A stretch of 49,071 bases of DNA from Mycobacteriaceae bacterium (GTDB lineage: Bacteria > Pseudomonadota > Gammaproteobacteria > Burkholderiales > Burkholderiaceae_D), in contig CAJCHO010000068.1 in NCBI GenBank assembly GCA_903970145.1, forward strand, positions 1 to 49,071, in the 5' to 3' direction. Within the stretch, counting starts at the first letter, position 1. Every line of letters begins with the position of its first letter. Below, in pieces: positions 16,211 through 28,550 of the stretch. The notes beneath the pieces were generated by a model. It was not told the origin of the DNA. It saw only the letters and a program-made list of their open reading frames with translations, and made no database searches. Made by a program: the position numbers and the translations under genes.

Positions 16211-16972
16211 CTAGTCGAGGCGCACTGCGATACCGCGCCCGGCGAGATAGCGCTTGGCCTCGACGACACTGTACTCGCCAAAGTGAAAGATGCTCGCCGC
16301 GAGCACCGCGTCGGCATGCCCCTCGAGTATCCCCTGCGCCAGGTGCTCGAGATTGCCGACGCCGCCGCTGGCGATCACAGGCACGCTGACCGCGGCTGCA
16401 ACCGCCCGGGTCAGCTCCAGATCGAAGCCCTGATGGGTACCGTCGCGATCCATGCTGGTCAAAAGGATCTCGCCGGCACCGAGCTCTACGGCCTGCCCGG
16501 CCCACTCCAGCACGTCGCGTCCGGTCGGCGTACGCCCGCCCCGCGCATAGACTTCCCAGCCGCCACCAGAGCGCGCCTTGGCATCTATTGCGAGGACGAT
16601 GCACTGGGCGCCAAACTTATCGCTTGCGGCGGCGATCAGCTGGGGATCGGCCACCGCCGACGAATTCATGCTGACCTTGTCGGCGCCGGCGTTAAGCAGG
16701 CGTCGCACGTCGGCGACGCTTTTCACGCCGCCGCCCACGGTGAGCGGAATGAAGACCTGGTCGGCCACGGCTTCGATGATTGGCAGGAGCAGGTCATGCC
16801 CTTCGGAAGTCGCCGTGATATCCAGGAAAGTGATCTCGTCGGCACCCTCGCTGTCATAGCGGCGCGCCACCTCGACGGGGTCACCGGCATCGCGCAGTCC
16901 GACAAACTTGACGCCCTTGACGACGCGACCGGCGTTGACGTCAAGACAGGGAATGATGCGTTTGGCAAGCAT
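16211..16972 (-). CDS. hisF: Imidazole glycerol phosphate synthase, cyclase subunit
   Basis: HisF is the (beta/alpha)8 partner of HisH. It uses ammonia from HisH to make imidazole glycerol phosphate and AICAR. The 253 residues begin [20 protein letters not shown] with the catalytic Asp in CLDV. Phosphate-binding loops [11 protein letters not shown] and [11 protein letters not shown], and the second acid region [18 protein letters not shown], are present. Full length and typical. Confidence 0.97.
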   Translation of the reverse strand: MLAKRIIPCLDVNAGRVVKGVKFVGLRDAGDPVEVARRYDSEGADEITFLDITATSEGHDLLLPIIEAVADQVFIPLTVGGGVKSVADVRRLLNAGADKVSMNSSAVADPQLIAAASDKFGAQCIVLAIDAKARSGGGWEVYARGGRTPTGRDVLEWAGQAVELGAGEILLTSMDRDGTHQGFDLELTRAVAAAVSVPVIASGGVGNLEHLAQGILEGHADAVLAASIFHFGEYSVVEAKRYLAGRGIAVRLD

Positions 16973-17013
16973 GGGGAGTGAGGTCCGGCGCAGCCGCGCT
17001 GCGCACGGACTGC

Positions 17014-17754
17014 CTATCGCGCCAGGGCGTCCGCTTTGGCCTGCCCGAGCTTGAAGTCGAGATCACCCGTGTAGATCGCACGACCACAAATCACGCCGTG
17101 CACCCCCTCGTCCTCGATCGCACATAGCGCCTCGATATCCGCGATCGACGCGAGACCACCGCTTGCGATTACCGACATCGACACCGACTGCGCAAGTTTG
17201 ACGGTCGCCTCGATATTGATGCCCGACATCATGCCGTCGCGCCCGATATCGGTATAGACCACCGCTTCAACACCATAGTCCTCGAACTTGCGCGCCAGAT
17301 CGATGACTTCGTGGCGCGTCATCTTGGACCAGCCGTCGGTGGCGACCTTGCCATCCTTGGCATCGAGCCCAACGATGATCTGGCCGGGAAAGGCACCACA
17401 GGCATCGTGCAGGAAGCCCGGGTTCTTCACGGCCGCGGTGCCGATGATCACGTAACTCAAGCCATCGTCGAGATAGCGCTCGATCACGTCCAGATCGCGG
17501 ATGCCGCCCCCGAGCTGGATCGGGATGCCGCCCCCGACCGCCTTGACGATCGCCTTGACCGCCGTTTCGTTGCGCGGACGCCCGGCGGAGGCGCCATTGA
17601 GGTCGACCAGATGCAGGCGCCGCGCTCCCTGGGCTACCCAATGGCGCGCCATTTCGGCCGGATCCTCGGAGAAAGTGGTGGCACTAGCCAGGTCACCCTG
17701 GCGCAGGCGGACGCAATGCCCGTCCTTGAGGTCGATCGCAGGGATCAGCAGCAT
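17014..17754 (-). CDS. hisA: ProFAR isomerase (1-(5-phosphoribosyl)-5-[(...)amino]imidazole-4-carboxamide isomerase)
   Basis: HisA carries out the Amadori rearrangement of ProFAR to PRFAR. It is a (beta/alpha)8 barrel, here of 246 residues. Catalytic acids lie in [17 protein letters not shown] (Asp8) and [12 protein letters not shown], with phosphate loops [10 protein letters not shown] and [16 protein letters not shown] 17754 gives the family start; the 50 residues further upstream in frame have no match. A 41-base gap separates it from hisF. Confidence 0.97.
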   Translation of the reverse strand: MLLIPAIDLKDGHCVRLRQGDLASATTFSEDPAEMARHWVAQGARRLHLVDLNGASAGRPRNETAVKAIVKAVGGGIPIQLGGGIRDLDVIERYLDDGLSYVIIGTAAVKNPGFLHDACGAFPGQIIVGLDAKDGKVATDGWSKMTRHEVIDLARKFEDYGVEAVVYTDIGRDGMMSGINIEATVKLAQSVSMSVIASGGLASIADIEALCAIEDEGVHGVICGRAIYTGDLDFKLGQAKADALAR

Positions 17755-17806
17755 GTTGGTTGGACGGCCAAGGAGAAGGGGGGCGGCGCCGCGCAGCGCA
17801 GGGGAT

Positions 17807-18460
17807 TCACGGGTTCCATGAGACGAAGTTGCTATACAGCCTGAGGCCGGCAGAAGCACTCTTCTCCGGATGGAATTGGGTGGCGAAAATATTATCCCGA
17901 GCAATCGCGCAGGTAAAGGGTGCGCCGTAGGTGCTTTGCGCCGCCACGTCCCGCGCCTGTCGCGTCACCACGTGGTAGCTATGCACGAAGTAGAACCAGG
18001 CGCCATCGGCGACGCCGTCCCAGAGCCGGTGGCGCTCACCCTGCTCGTGCGCCACCGGATAGACCCGGTTCCAACCCATGTGGGGCACCTTCAGACGCGC
18101 CACCGCGCCAGAAGCAAAGGCATCACCGGAAAAGTGCACGCATTCGCCGCCAATCACACCCAGCCCCTGCGACGGTCCTTCGGCGCTGTGATCACACAAC
18201 ATCTGTTCGCCCAGACACACGCCCAAAAGCGGCTTGGTACGTGCGCTTTCGCGCACCGCTTCTTCAAGTCCGGACTCGGCGAGCGTGCGCATGCAATCGG
18301 GCATGGCGCCCTGACCCGGCAGCACGACACGGTCGGCCGCACGCAACTCTTGCGCACTGGCGCACACGCGCACGTCGGCCTCGGGCGCGACGCGCCGCAG
18401 CGCATGTGCCACTGAGCGCAGGTTGCCCATGCCGTAGTCGACGATTGCGATGCGTACCAT
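17807..18460 (-). CDS. hisH: Imidazole glycerol phosphate synthase, glutaminase subunit
   Basis: HisH is the class I glutamine amidotransferase that feeds ammonia to HisF. The 217 residues contain the nucleophile motif [11 protein letters not shown] (Cys in GVCLG) and the His/Glu pair in [14 protein letters not shown] near the C-terminus. The N-terminus [14 protein letters not shown] is typical. It lies between hisB and hisA with gaps of 29 and 52 bases. Confidence 0.96.
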   Translation of the reverse strand: MVRIAIVDYGMGNLRSVAHALRRVAPEADVRVCASAQELRAADRVVLPGQGAMPDCMRTLAESGLEEAVRESARTKPLLGVCLGEQMLCDHSAEGPSQGLGVIGGECVHFSGDAFASGAVARLKVPHMGWNRVYPVAHEQGERHRLWDGVADGAWFYFVHSYHVVTRQARDVAAQSTYGAPFTCAIARDNIFATQFHPEKSASAGLRLYSNFVSWNP

Positions 18461-18489
18461 GGTTGCCGATGGATGGGACTGTGTGCTCT

Positions 18490-19077
18490 CTAGAGGACGC
18501 CCTTGGTCGAGGGGACGGCCAGAGGCGAGCGAGCGTCCTGCTGCAAAGCCATGCGCAGGGCCCGACCGAAGGCCTTGAACACGGTTTCACATTGGTGGTG
18601 AGCGTTTGAACCGCGCAAGTTGTCGATATGGAGCGTCACCAGAGCGTGGTTCGCAAAGCCCTGGAAGAATTCATGGGCGAGGTCGACATCGAACTGGCCG
18701 ATTACGGCGCGCGTGAAAGGAACATGGAATTCCAGACCCGGACGGCCCGAGAAGTCGACCACCACGCGCGAGAGCGCCTCGTCCAGGGGCACATAGGAGT
18801 GGCCGTAGCGGCAGATGCCGCGCTTGTCGCCAACGGCCTGCGCGATGGCCTGGCCGAAGGTAATGCCGATGTCCTCGACCGTGTGATGGGCGTCTATATG
18901 CAGATCGCCGCTGGCGTTGACTTCGAGATCTATCAAGCCGTGGCGTGCCACCTGATCGAGCATATGATCAAGAAACGGCACGCCGCTGGCCAGTTGTGCC
19001 TTGCCGCTGCCATCGACCTCAAGCCGTACGCGAATCTCGGTTTCGGCGGTCTTGCGCGTCACTTCTGCAGATCTCAT
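18490..19077 (-). CDS. hisB: Imidazoleglycerol-phosphate dehydratase
   Basis: HisB dehydrates imidazole glycerol phosphate in a manganese-dependent reaction. The 195-residue form has only the dehydratase domain (no N-terminal HolPase). Its metal-binding motifs are [19 protein letters not shown] and [19 protein letters not shown], with a glutamate/histidine set also in [16 protein letters not shown] 19077 follows hisC by 16 bases; the longer frame further upstream is a shadow of hisC. Confidence 0.97.
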   Translation of the reverse strand: MRSAEVTRKTAETEIRVRLEVDGSGKAQLASGVPFLDHMLDQVARHGLIDLEVNASGDLHIDAHHTVEDIGITFGQAIAQAVGDKRGICRYGHSYVPLDEALSRVVVDFSGRPGLEFHVPFTRAVIGQFDVDLAHEFFQGFANHALVTLHIDNLRGSNAHHQCETVFKAFGRALRMALQQDARSPLAVPSTKGVL

Positions 19078-19093
19078 GGTCAGCTTGCTGCGC

Positions 19094-20206
19094 TCAGTGC
19101 GCCAGGCGCATCGATGCCCCGAGGGCATCCAGAAATAGCGCGTTTTCGGCAGGAGTGGACACGGTAACACGCAGGCAGTTAGCCAGCAACGGATGGGCGC
19201 CCGAGACATTCTTGATGAGGATACGGCGCTCGCGCAGCGCCTCGAATACCCGGGACGCGGCAGCGGGATCGGGCGACGCGAGGCGAAAGAGCAGGAAATT
19301 GGCGTCCGACGGAAAGACCTCGATACCCTCGAGTTTGCCAAGCCGCCCGGCGAGATCGCCGCGCGCCGCGCGCAGCAGCGCCGCCTGCTCGTCCAGAACT
19401 GCCTGGTGAGCGAGGGCAAACTCTACATAGGCCTGGGTGAAGACGTTGACATTGAAGGGCGGACGCACCTTGTCGAGTTCGTCTGTCCACGCCGGTGCGG
19501 CGGCAAGATAGCCAAGGCGCGCACCGGCCATGCCGCTCTTACTCAGGGTACGCATGACGAGGAGATTGGGAAACTCAAGCACGCGGTTCATGAAACTCGC
19601 GCCCGCGAATGCCTGATAGGCCTCATCGATCACGACCAGACCCGGGCTCGCCGCGATCAGCGTCTCGACATCCTCTCTTGTGAATAGGTTGCCGGTCGGA
19701 TTATTCGGATAGGCGATGTAGAGTACCCGCGGCTGCTCACGCTCGATGGCCTCGAGCATCGCGGGCATATCGAGCGTGAAGTCCTGCCCCAGCGGCACGC
19801 CGATGAAACGCAGACGCGCCAGGCGCGCCGAGGCTTCATACATCACAAAGCCCGGCAAGGGAGCGAGGATGCTGGCCTTCGGATCGGCCACGGCGATGGC
19901 GATAAGATTGATCAGCTCATCGGAACCATTGCCGAGCACCAGCCCGGCCTTCGCAGGAATGCCAAACACCGTGCGTAGGCTCGCGCCAAGCTTTTCGGGG
20001 CGAGGACTCGGATAGCGGTTGACCGCTAGCTGCGCGAGCCTTCCTGAGAGCTCCTGCAACAGCGCTGCGGGCAGCTGGTAGGGACTCTCCATCATGTCGA
20101 GCTTGACCATGCCTTGCGCATCGGCAACCGGATAGGCCGTGAGCGCGCGCACGTCGGCGCGAATTACTGCCTTGACGCGCTCGACGCTGGCGGAGTCGTC
20201 ACTCAC
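19094..20206 (-). CDS. hisC: Histidinol-phosphate aminotransferase
   Basis: HisC transfers an amino group from glutamate to imidazole acetol phosphate using PLP. The 370 residues contain [40 protein letters not shown] and the PLP-lysine segment [17 protein letters not shown]. The chosen GTG start (20206) overlaps the hisD stop by 8 bases (GTGAGTGA) and gives the product [11 protein letters not shown]. The 190 residues further upstream in the same frame are a shadow of hisD. Confidence 0.95.
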   Translation of the reverse strand: MSDDSASVERVKAVIRADVRALTAYPVADAQGMVKLDMMESPYQLPAALLQELSGRLAQLAVNRYPSPRPEKLGASLRTVFGIPAKAGLVLGNGSDELINLIAIAVADPKASILAPLPGFVMYEASARLARLRFIGVPLGQDFTLDMPAMLEAIEREQPRVLYIAYPNNPTGNLFTREDVETLIAASPGLVVIDEAYQAFAGASFMNRVLEFPNLLVMRTLSKSGMAGARLGYLAAAPAWTDELDKVRPPFNVNVFTQAYVEFALAHQAVLDEQAALLRAARGDLAGRLGKLEGIEVFPSDANFLLFRLASPDPAAASRVFEALRERRILIKNVSGAHPLLANCLRVTVSTPAENALFLDALGASMRLAH

Positions 20207-21520
20207 CGCCCGCCTTTGTAGGGACAGGGTCCATGCGCAGCCGGGCGGCTCGGGCGTGTGCTTCAAGCCCTTCACTGTCAGCCAGGCAGGCGGCGATCGG
20301 ACCGAGCCGCTGTGCGGCCGCGTGACCCACGCGAATGATGCTCGAGCGCTTCTGGAAATCGTAGACACCCAGCGGTGACGAAAAGCGCGCCGTACCGGCC
20401 GTCGGCAATACATGATTCGGGCCGGCGCAATAATCACCGAGCGCCTCCGAACTGAAATGCCCCATGAAAATCGCCCCCGCATTGCGGATCGCGGGTAGGA
20501 GCTTGTCGGGATCGGCCACCGCAAGCTCCAGGTGCTCGGGAGCGATCCGGTTGGCCAACTCGCTGGCCTCGGCAAGGTCACGCACGCGGATGAGCGCGCA
20601 GCGAGTCGCAAGCGCCGCGCGCACGATTGCGGCGCGCGCGAGTCCAGGCAAAAGCCGCTCGATCTCGCCTGCCACTCGATCGAGAAATGCCTGCGAGGGA
20701 CATAGCAGCAGCGCCTGTGCCATTTCATCGTGTTCGGCCTGTGAGAACAGATCCATGGCAAGCCACTCGGGATTGGCTGATTCATCACAGATGATCAGGA
20801 TCTCCGAAGGCCCGGCGATCATGTCGATGCCAACCGTCCCGAAGACGCGCCGCTTGGCGGCCGCAACATAGGCGTTGCCCGGCCCGACAATCTTGTCCAC
20901 ACGCGGAATCGTGGCCGTCCCATAAGCCAGTGCGGCAATCGCCTGCGCGCCGCCGATGGTAAAGGCACGCTCGACACCTGCCAGTGCCGCGGCAGCGAGC
21001 ACCACCGGATTGCGCACCCCCTGGGGTGTCGGTGTAACCAGGATCAATTCCGGCACACCCGCCACCTGCGCCGGAATGCCATTCATCAGGACCGACGACG
21101 GATAGGCTGCCTTGCCACCCGGGGCGTAGAGTCCAACCCGCTCGAGCGGGGTGAGCTTCTGACCCAGCTCGGCACCCTCGGAATCGGTAAATCCCCACGA
21201 GTCTGCCCGCTGCCGTTCGTGAAAAACGCGAATCCGTGTCGCGGCCGCCTCCAGTGCAGCACGCAGCGGTGGGTCGAGACCCGCAAGGCACGCCGCGAGC
21301 TCGTCGCGCCCGATCTCGAGACCTTTGGCATGCTCGGGCGCAAAACCGTCCCAGCGCCGCGTGTAGTCGAGCAGGGCAGCATCACCGCGCTGCCTGACGT
21401 CCGCGAGCACCTCGGCCACGACACCATCGAGCTCGCCATCGAGCTCGTTCTCGTAGCGCAACAGCGCCACGAGTTCCCGCTCGAATCCAGAGTCACCCGA
21501 ATCAAGCTGACGGATCGCGC

Positions 21521-21524
<4 letters not shown>
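20199..21524 (-). CDS. hisD: Histidinol dehydrogenase
   Basis: HisD oxidises histidinol to histidine in two NAD-dependent steps at a zinc site. The 441 residues carry [19 protein letters not shown], the NAD/active-site region [33 protein letters not shown], and the C-terminal active-site/zinc part [19 protein letters not shown]. It overlaps hisG by 4 bases. Full length. Confidence 0.97.
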
Positions 21525-23695
<2,171 letters not shown>

Positions 23696-23696
23696 G

Positions 23697-24518
23697 TCAG
23701 TGCCTGAGCTTGTAGCCGGAGCGCAGCATGCCCAGGGCCGCGACACCGCAAACCAGCGCAGTCGCAGCGACGATAGCGAGACTTAGCCAGGGCGAGGCGT
23801 CCGAAACACCGAAAAAGCCATAGCGAAAACCGTCAATCATGTAGAAAAAGGGATTAAAGCGCGACACCACCTGCCAGACCGGCGGCAGGGAGTGCACCGA
23901 GTAGAACACGCCAGACAGAAAAGTCGCCGGCATGATGATGAAATTCTGGAAAGCCGCGACCTGGTCGAATTTTTCGGCCCAGATGCCGGCGATCACACCC
24001 AGTGCGCCCATGACAAAACAGCCAAGAAAGGCAAACACAACGATCCACCCGGCGGCCTCGAATTCGGGTATCGCGAACACTGCGGTAATCGCCAACACAC
24101 CGAGGCCCACGACCAGGCCGCGCACCGTGGCGGCGAGCACGTAGGCAAGGAAAATCTCGCCCGGAGCAAGCGGCGGCAGCAGGATGAACACGAGATTGCC
24201 CGTGATCTTGGACTGGATCAGGGAAGAAACACTGTTGGCGAAGGCGTTTTGCAGCATCGACATCATCACCAGGCCCGGGATCAGAAAGCTCGTATAGCCG
24301 ACGTGCTCGTAGACGTTGACGCGTCCTTCGAGTGCGTGCGCGAAGATCAGCAGGTAGAGCAGCGCCGTGAGAACCGGAGCTGCCACGGTCTGAAAGCTCA
24401 CCTTCCAGAAGCGCAGGCTCTCCTTGTAGAGCAGGGTGCGAAAGCCGACAAACGCCGCTGGCTGCAGTGCACTGATTGACGGCGTACTCACCGGCGCGAC
24501 CGGATCGATGGTGCTCAT
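23697..24518 (-). CDS. ABC-2 type transport permease
   Basis: This is a 273-residue inner-membrane permease of the ABC-2 family, similar in kind to YadH. It has six predicted membrane segments and the signature loop FNPFFYMIDGFRYGFFGV near the C-terminus. A soluble N-terminal stretch of about 30 residues precedes the first helix. Its ATG shares a base with the stop of the ATPase gene (TGATG). Substrate is unknown; the mla genes upstream make an envelope lipid or polysaccharide plausible, but that is inference. Confidence 0.92.
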   Translation of the reverse strand: MSTIDPVAPVSTPSISALQPAAFVGFRTLLYKESLRFWKVSFQTVAAPVLTALLYLLIFAHALEGRVNVYEHVGYTSFLIPGLVMMSMLQNAFANSVSSLIQSKITGNLVFILLPPLAPGEIFLAYVLAATVRGLVVGLGVLAITAVFAIPEFEAAGWIVVFAFLGCFVMGALGVIAGIWAEKFDQVAAFQNFIIMPATFLSGVFYSVHSLPPVWQVVSRFNPFFYMIDGFRYGFFGVSDASPWLSLAIVAATALVCGVAALGMLRSGYKLRH

Positions 24519-25432
24519 CAGGAATTGCCTCGCATGACCTGTACGAAAACGTCCTCTAGATCGGGGGCCTGCAACTCGATATCGTCGACCCGCGCGCCCC
24601 CTTCGCGACAGGCAGCGAGGATCCCTTCCACCTCGGAGGAATCGGACAGGCGCAGGGCGACTTTGCCCGATCGCTGTGCCGCGTCCCGATCGATCGCCCG
24701 ATCGCGCAGCGCCTCCGGCAACTGGCCCTGGCCGATTGCCAGCACCATCTGCAGTCCCGCGACCCGTCGCAACAGCTCCTCGGTGCGGTCGAGCGCCACA
24801 ATCTGGCCGGCCTTGAGCATGGCGATGCGCGTGCACAGGGCCTGCGCTTCCTCCAGATAGTGGGTCGTCAGCACGATCGTATGGCCGTCGCGATTCAGGC
24901 GTGCAATGAATTTCCAGAGAGTCTGGCGCAGTTCGACATCGACCCCGGCGGTCGGCTCATCGAGCACGATGACCGGCGGCTTGTGAACCAGTGCCTGAGC
25001 CACCAGCACCCGGCGTTTCATGCCTCCCGAAAGCGCTCGCATATTTGAGTCGGCCTTGCCGCTCAGGTCAAGGTTACTCATGACCTCGTCGATCCAGTCG
25101 TCATTTCGGGTCAGGCCAAAATAGCCCGACTGGATGCGCAGGGTCTCACGCACGGTGAAAAACGGATCGAATACGAGTTCCTGGGGAACCACCCCGAGCA
25201 GGCGTCGGCTCATCCGAAAGTCGGAAACCACGTCGTGGTCGAGTACCGACACCGAGCCCTTGTTGGCGCGCGTCAGGCCCGCAATGATCGATATCAGGGT
25301 GGTCTTGCCGGCCCCGTTAGGACCGAGCAGGCCGAAGAATTCGCCCGGTTCGATCTCAAGGCTTACGCCACCCAGGGCGGTGAGACCCGGATAGGTCTTG
25401 GTAACTTCCTTGACACTGATGGCGGACGGCAT
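24518..25432 (-). CDS. ABC transporter ATP-binding protein (YadG-like)
   Basis: This 304-residue nucleotide-binding subunit partners the permease that follows. It has Walker [16 protein letters not shown] near residue 37, the signature LSGGMKRRVLVAQALVH, Walker B VIVLDEPTAGVD, and an H-loop VLTTHYLEEAQALC. A C-terminal domain of about 80 residues continues as in YadG/CcmA-type ATPases. Seventy-eight bases separate it from mlaB, the widest gap in this part of the operon, and a TATAAT on the reverse strand at 25459-25464 lies in that gap. Confidence 0.93.
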   Translation of the reverse strand: MPSAISVKEVTKTYPGLTALGGVSLEIEPGEFFGLLGPNGAGKTTLISIIAGLTRANKGSVSVLDHDVVSDFRMSRRLLGVVPQELVFDPFFTVRETLRIQSGYFGLTRNDDWIDEVMSNLDLSGKADSNMRALSGGMKRRVLVAQALVHKPPVIVLDEPTAGVDVELRQTLWKFIARLNRDGHTIVLTTHYLEEAQALCTRIAMLKAGQIVALDRTEELLRRVAGLQMVLAIGQGQLPEALRDRAIDRDAAQRSGKVALRLSDSSEVEGILAACREGGARVDDIELQAPDLEDVFVQVMRGNS

Positions 25433-25458
25433 GATTGGTGATTCTCGCAGAGCCTGAA

Positions 25459-25464
25459 ATTATA
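25459..25464 (-). promoter_or_regulatory. Possible internal -10 hexamer before the ABC/bolA/murA/his genes
   Basis: TATAAT on the reverse strand lies about 27 bases before the ABC ATPase start, in the only sizeable gap (78 bp) in this part of the operon. No good -35 is seen at 16-18 bp. It may give the downstream murA/his/tat genes a secondary promoter. Confidence 0.35.
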
Positions 25465-25510
25465 TGCCGATAGCCAGGCGATGCGCTGGCCGCACCAGCC
25501 AGGCGCGCGT

Positions 25511-25798
25511 TCAGGAATGGGGCTCGGATCCGTCGGAGAAGCCCGAGAGAAATCCTGCCACGCCGTAGAGCTTGGCGAAGGTGACAAGCTGCTCGGGAAC
25601 GTCGACAAAGCGCAGGACCTTACCGGGGGTTTCGCGGGCGCGCCGCTCCCAGGCCAGCACGACAGCGATCGCCGCCGAATCGGATCCCGCCAATTCCTTG
25701 AGGCAGAACTCGGTCTCTCCGGCGCTGATGGCAGCACTCCCCTCGGCCAGCCGCGCCTGGGCCGTCGCCATGTTGATGCTGCCGGAGACCGTGAACAC
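25511..25798 (-). CDS. mlaB: STAS-domain protein MlaB
   Basis: MlaB is the cytoplasmic STAS subunit that stabilises the MlaFEDB phospholipid transporter. The 95-residue product is a single STAS fold: FTVSGSINMATAQARLAEG, then LKELAGSDSAAIAVVLAWERRA with the conserved Asp-Ser pair, and LRFVDVPEQLVTFAKLYGV. It starts 1 base after mlaC. Normal length. Confidence 0.9.
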   Translation of the reverse strand: MFTVSGSINMATAQARLAEGSAAISAGETEFCLKELAGSDSAAIAVVLAWERRARETPGKVLRFVDVPEQLVTFAKLYGVAGFLSGFSDGSEPHS

Positions 25799-25799
25799 G

Positions 25800-26468
25800 T
25801 TAGTTCTTGCCGGAGGTGGCGGGTTTGGCTGCGAGGGCGGCGTTCTTGTCGCTCAAGCCCTTGATCAGGCCATCGATACCGCCAGCGGTCACCAGTTGGC
25901 CGAACTCGTTGCGATAGTTCTGCACCAGCCAGACACCGATGATGTTCACATCGATGATCTTCCATCCGTCGGCCTGCTTCTTGAGCTTGTAGTTCAGATC
26001 GATCGGGTCACCGCCGTGCGTGCTGATGACTTCGGTATTGACCTGCACTACCGTGTCGCTCGGAGAGGCGCGGTAAGGTTTGAACTGGATGGTCTGGTCA
26101 CGCACCTGGGATAGCGCACCGGAGTAGGTGTAGGTCAGGAGCTGGCGGAATTGCCCGACGATCTTCTCCTGCTGCTCGGGCGTCGCGCTACCCCAGTTGC
26201 GGCCCACGGCGCTGGCGGTCATGTAGCGAAAATCCACATAGGGCAGCACCTTGGCGTCGACCAGCGCGTTGATCTTGGGGATGCTGCCGGCCTGGATCTC
26301 GGGGTCAGACTTGATCGATTGCATGACATCGCTGACGACGCGCTTGACCAGTTCATCGGGCGGGGTCGCGGCGTCGTCTGCCAGAGCAGCGCCGCCCGGG
26401 GACAGCGTCGCCGCCAGCACGATCATCAGGCCGCGCGCGGCGCGCTGGATTGGATTGGATACGTTCAT
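25800..26468 (-). CDS. mlaC: Periplasmic phospholipid shuttle MlaC
   Basis: MlaC carries phospholipids across the periplasm between the MlaA-porin complex and MlaFEDB. The 222 residues have a cleavable signal peptide (GLMIVLAATLSPGGAALADD) and the MlaC domain (VVSDVMQSIKSDPE; LPYVDFRYMTASAVGRNWG; DGWKIIDVNIIGVWLVQNYR). ATG 26468 is supported by upstream GAGG. The tail is alanine/lysine-rich. Confidence 0.95.
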   Translation of the reverse strand: MNVSNPIQRAARGLMIVLAATLSPGGAALADDAATPPDELVKRVVSDVMQSIKSDPEIQAGSIPKINALVDAKVLPYVDFRYMTASAVGRNWGSATPEQQEKIVGQFRQLLTYTYSGALSQVRDQTIQFKPYRASPSDTVVQVNTEVISTHGGDPIDLNYKLKKQADGWKIIDVNIIGVWLVQNYRNEFGQLVTAGGIDGLIKGLSDKNAALAAKPATSGKN

Positions 26469-26500
26469 GAAGGCTCCTCGTTCTCTTCTTATGTGGGGCA

Positions 26501-27250
26501 CTACTGGTTCTGAACCTTGTCTTCGTTTTCCTCGTCAGGAGGATTGCCGTTGTAGATCTGGTAGCGGCGGCGCGACAGGTAGCCATCGCGCAGGAACACG
26601 TATTCATCGAGTGCCGCACTCTGCAAAAGGTTCCCGGCGCCAATGAGCGAGGCACGCGTGTCGATGATGCGCACTCCTTCGATCGTGTTGCGCTGCCAGA
26701 CCGGATACAGGTAGCCCAGTGGATCTATTTCCAGATCGACGAGAAGCCCAGCGCTATCGCGCAAATCGCTGGGACCAAAGAAAGGCAACACGAGATAGGG
26801 GCCCGGTCCGACACCCCAGGTGCCAAGCGTTATCCCGAAGTCCTTGTGATGCTTGGATAGCCCCGTCTTGGTCGCGACGTCGATGCAGCCGGCAAGGCCG
26901 ATGGTGGTGTTGATCAGCACGCGACAGGCGTCCGAGGCGGCATCCGCAATATTGCCTTCGAGCAGATTGTTGGCCGCAATCGGCAGGTCGCCGATGTTGG
27001 CAAAAATGTTGCTCACGCAGGTGCGCACCGGCTGCGGCAGCACCGTGTTGTAGCCCTGGGCGACGGGCTTTAAGATCGCGTCGTCAAGGGTCTTGTTAAG
27101 TTTGTAAGTCGCGCGGTTCAGATTCTCGAACGGGTCGCGCGGATCGCTGGCGGGCGTGCTGGCACAGCCGGCGCACACGAGGACAGCGCCAGCGAGCGCC
27201 AGCGCAGTCAGGCTGCGCCGCACCTCGCCAGACCACGCAGCCCCGCTCAT
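26501..27250 (-). CDS. mlaA: Outer-membrane lipoprotein MlaA (VacJ)
   Basis: MlaA removes misplaced phospholipids from the outer leaflet of the outer membrane. The 249-residue protein has a lipobox (LVCAGCAS, Cys near residue 29), then DPRDPFENLNRATYKLNKTL and the amphipathic ring region. It ends in a typical EENEDKVQNQ tail. It sits inside the mla operon between mlaD and mlaC, as in beta-proteobacteria rather than E. coli, where it is unlinked. The start overlaps the mlaD stop by 4 bases. Confidence 0.95.
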   Translation of the reverse strand: MSGAAWSGEVRRSLTALALAGAVLVCAGCASTPASDPRDPFENLNRATYKLNKTLDDAILKPVAQGYNTVLPQPVRTCVSNIFANIGDLPIAANNLLEGNIADAASDACRVLINTTIGLAGCIDVATKTGLSKHHKDFGITLGTWGVGPGPYLVLPFFGPSDLRDSAGLLVDLEIDPLGYLYPVWQRNTIEGVRIIDTRASLIGAGNLLQSAALDEYVFLRDGYLSRRRYQIYNGNPPDEENEDKVQNQ

Positions 27251-27762
27251 GGTTTGGCCTTGGCACCGGCCGGCTGGGCTCCCGTGGCCGGCGGCGGGGG
27301 CGCCGCATCGGCCACCTTGCCAAAGAGGAACTTGCTGATCAGAGTCTCAAGCACGATGGCAGACTGCGTGGACGTGATCACGTCACCGGAAGCGAGCATC
27401 TGGGTATCGGCACCCGGATCAAGGCCAATGTACTGCTCGCCCAGCAGTCCGGAAGTCAGGATCGATGCCGAGGTGTCCTTCGGAAAGTGAAAGCGCTCGG
27501 AAATATCGACCGTGACCGAGGCCTGGTAGGCGGCGTTGTCAAAGTCGATCTTGCTTACGCGCCCGACTACCACGCCGGCACTGCGTACCGGCGCTCGCGC
27601 CTTCAAGCCACCGATGCTGTCAAAGCGGGCGCGCACCTGATAGGTGTGCGAGGTCAGACTGAAGCTTGCCAGATTGCCGGCGCGCAGAGCCATGAACAGC
27701 AGGGCCAGACCACCCAGAATCACGAACAGTCCGACCATCAGATCCGTATTCTTGTTACCCAC
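27247..27762 (-). CDS. mlaD: MCE-domain protein MlaD
   Basis: MlaD forms the periplasmic MCE ring of the MlaFEDB transporter. The 171-residue product starts with a membrane helix (DLMVGLFVILGGLALLFMAL). An MCE domain follows (YQVRARFDSIGGLKARAPVR; VVVGRVSKIDFDN; LLGEQYIGLDPGAD) and the tail is proline/alanine-rich. GTG 27762 is two bases after the mlaE stop and gives the family start (VGNKNTDLMVG); the longer frame upstream is a shadow of mlaE and mlaF. Confidence 0.95.
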   Translation of the reverse strand: MGNKNTDLMVGLFVILGGLALLFMALRAGNLASFSLTSHTYQVRARFDSIGGLKARAPVRSAGVVVGRVSKIDFDNAAYQASVTVDISERFHFPKDTSASILTSGLLGEQYIGLDPGADTQMLASGDVITSTQSAIVLETLISKFLFGKVADAAPPPPATGAQPAGAKAKP

Positions 27763-27764
27763 GG

Positions 27765-28550
27765 CTAGCCCCCTGTTCCAAACATGAATGCCGTCAAAAT
27801 AAAGTCCAGCCCGAGCACCGTCAGCGAGGCGACGACCACGCTGCGTGTCGTGGCGCGGGCGACCCCCTCCGGGGTGGGATTGGCGGTATATCCCTGATAG
27901 AGCGCGATGAAAGTCGCGGCCACTCCGAACACGATGCTCTTGAGCACCCCGTTGCCGACGTCCTGCGTAAGTTCTACCGCACCTTGCATCTGCGACCAGA
28001 AGGCGCCGTTGTCGATGCCGATCATCTTCACGCCAACCACCCAGCTGCCGATTATGCCGATGCTCGAAAACAGCGCCGCCAGCAGCGGCATGGCGATGAT
28101 ACCGGCAAAAAATCGCGGCATGATTACCCGCTCGATCGGATCGATCGCCATCATTTCCATGGCCGACAACTGCTCGCCAGCCTTCATCAGGCCGATCTCG
28201 GCAGTCAGGGAGGTGCCGGCGCGACCGGCGAACAGCAGCGCTGTCAGCACCGGTCCAAGCTCGCGCATCAGGCCAAGGGCAACCAGTTCGCCAAGCGAAT
28301 CCTCCGAGCCATAGCGATTGAGGGTGTAGTAGCCCTGCAGCCCCAGAACGAAGCCGACGAACAGTCCCGAGACGACAATAATTGACAACGAATGGTTGCC
28401 AATGAAATGGATCTGGTTGCGCACCAGCGAAAAGCGCCGCAGGCCGACGCCGCTCTTGGAGAGCACCGCGTAGAAGAAGCGCCCGCCCCGGCCAAGGCCG
28501 CGTATATGACGCAGCGTCCAGGCACCGATCGATTCGATGAATGCTCTCAT
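27765..28550 (-). CDS. mlaE: Permease MlaE
   Basis: MlaE is the membrane permease of the MlaFEDB phospholipid transporter. The 261 residues have a cytoplasmic N-terminus and five or six membrane segments. The conserved coupling region REVGPVLTALLFAGRAGTSL-like sequence reads LGPVLTALLFAGRAGTSLTAEIGLMK, and another conserved stretch is MIGIDNGAFWSQM. It overlaps mlaF by 4 bases. Full length. Confidence 0.95.
   Translation of the reverse strand: MRAFIESIGAWTLRHIRGLGRGGRFFYAVLSKSGVGLRRFSLVRNQIHFIGNHSLSIIVVSGLFVGFVLGLQGYYTLNRYGSEDSLGELVALGLMRELGPVLTALLFAGRAGTSLTAEIGLMKAGEQLSAMEMMAIDPIERVIMPRFFAGIIAMPLLAALFSSIGIIGSWVVGVKMIGIDNGAFWSQMQGAVELTQDVGNGVLKSIVFGVAATFIALYQGYTANPTPEGVARATTRSVVVASLTVLGLDFILTAFMFGTGG

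Noticed and set aside
19094..20788. A longer hisC of 564 codons
   Set aside because: The first 190 codons are a shadow of hisD; the GTG at 20206 with 8-bp overlap gives the normal HisC length.
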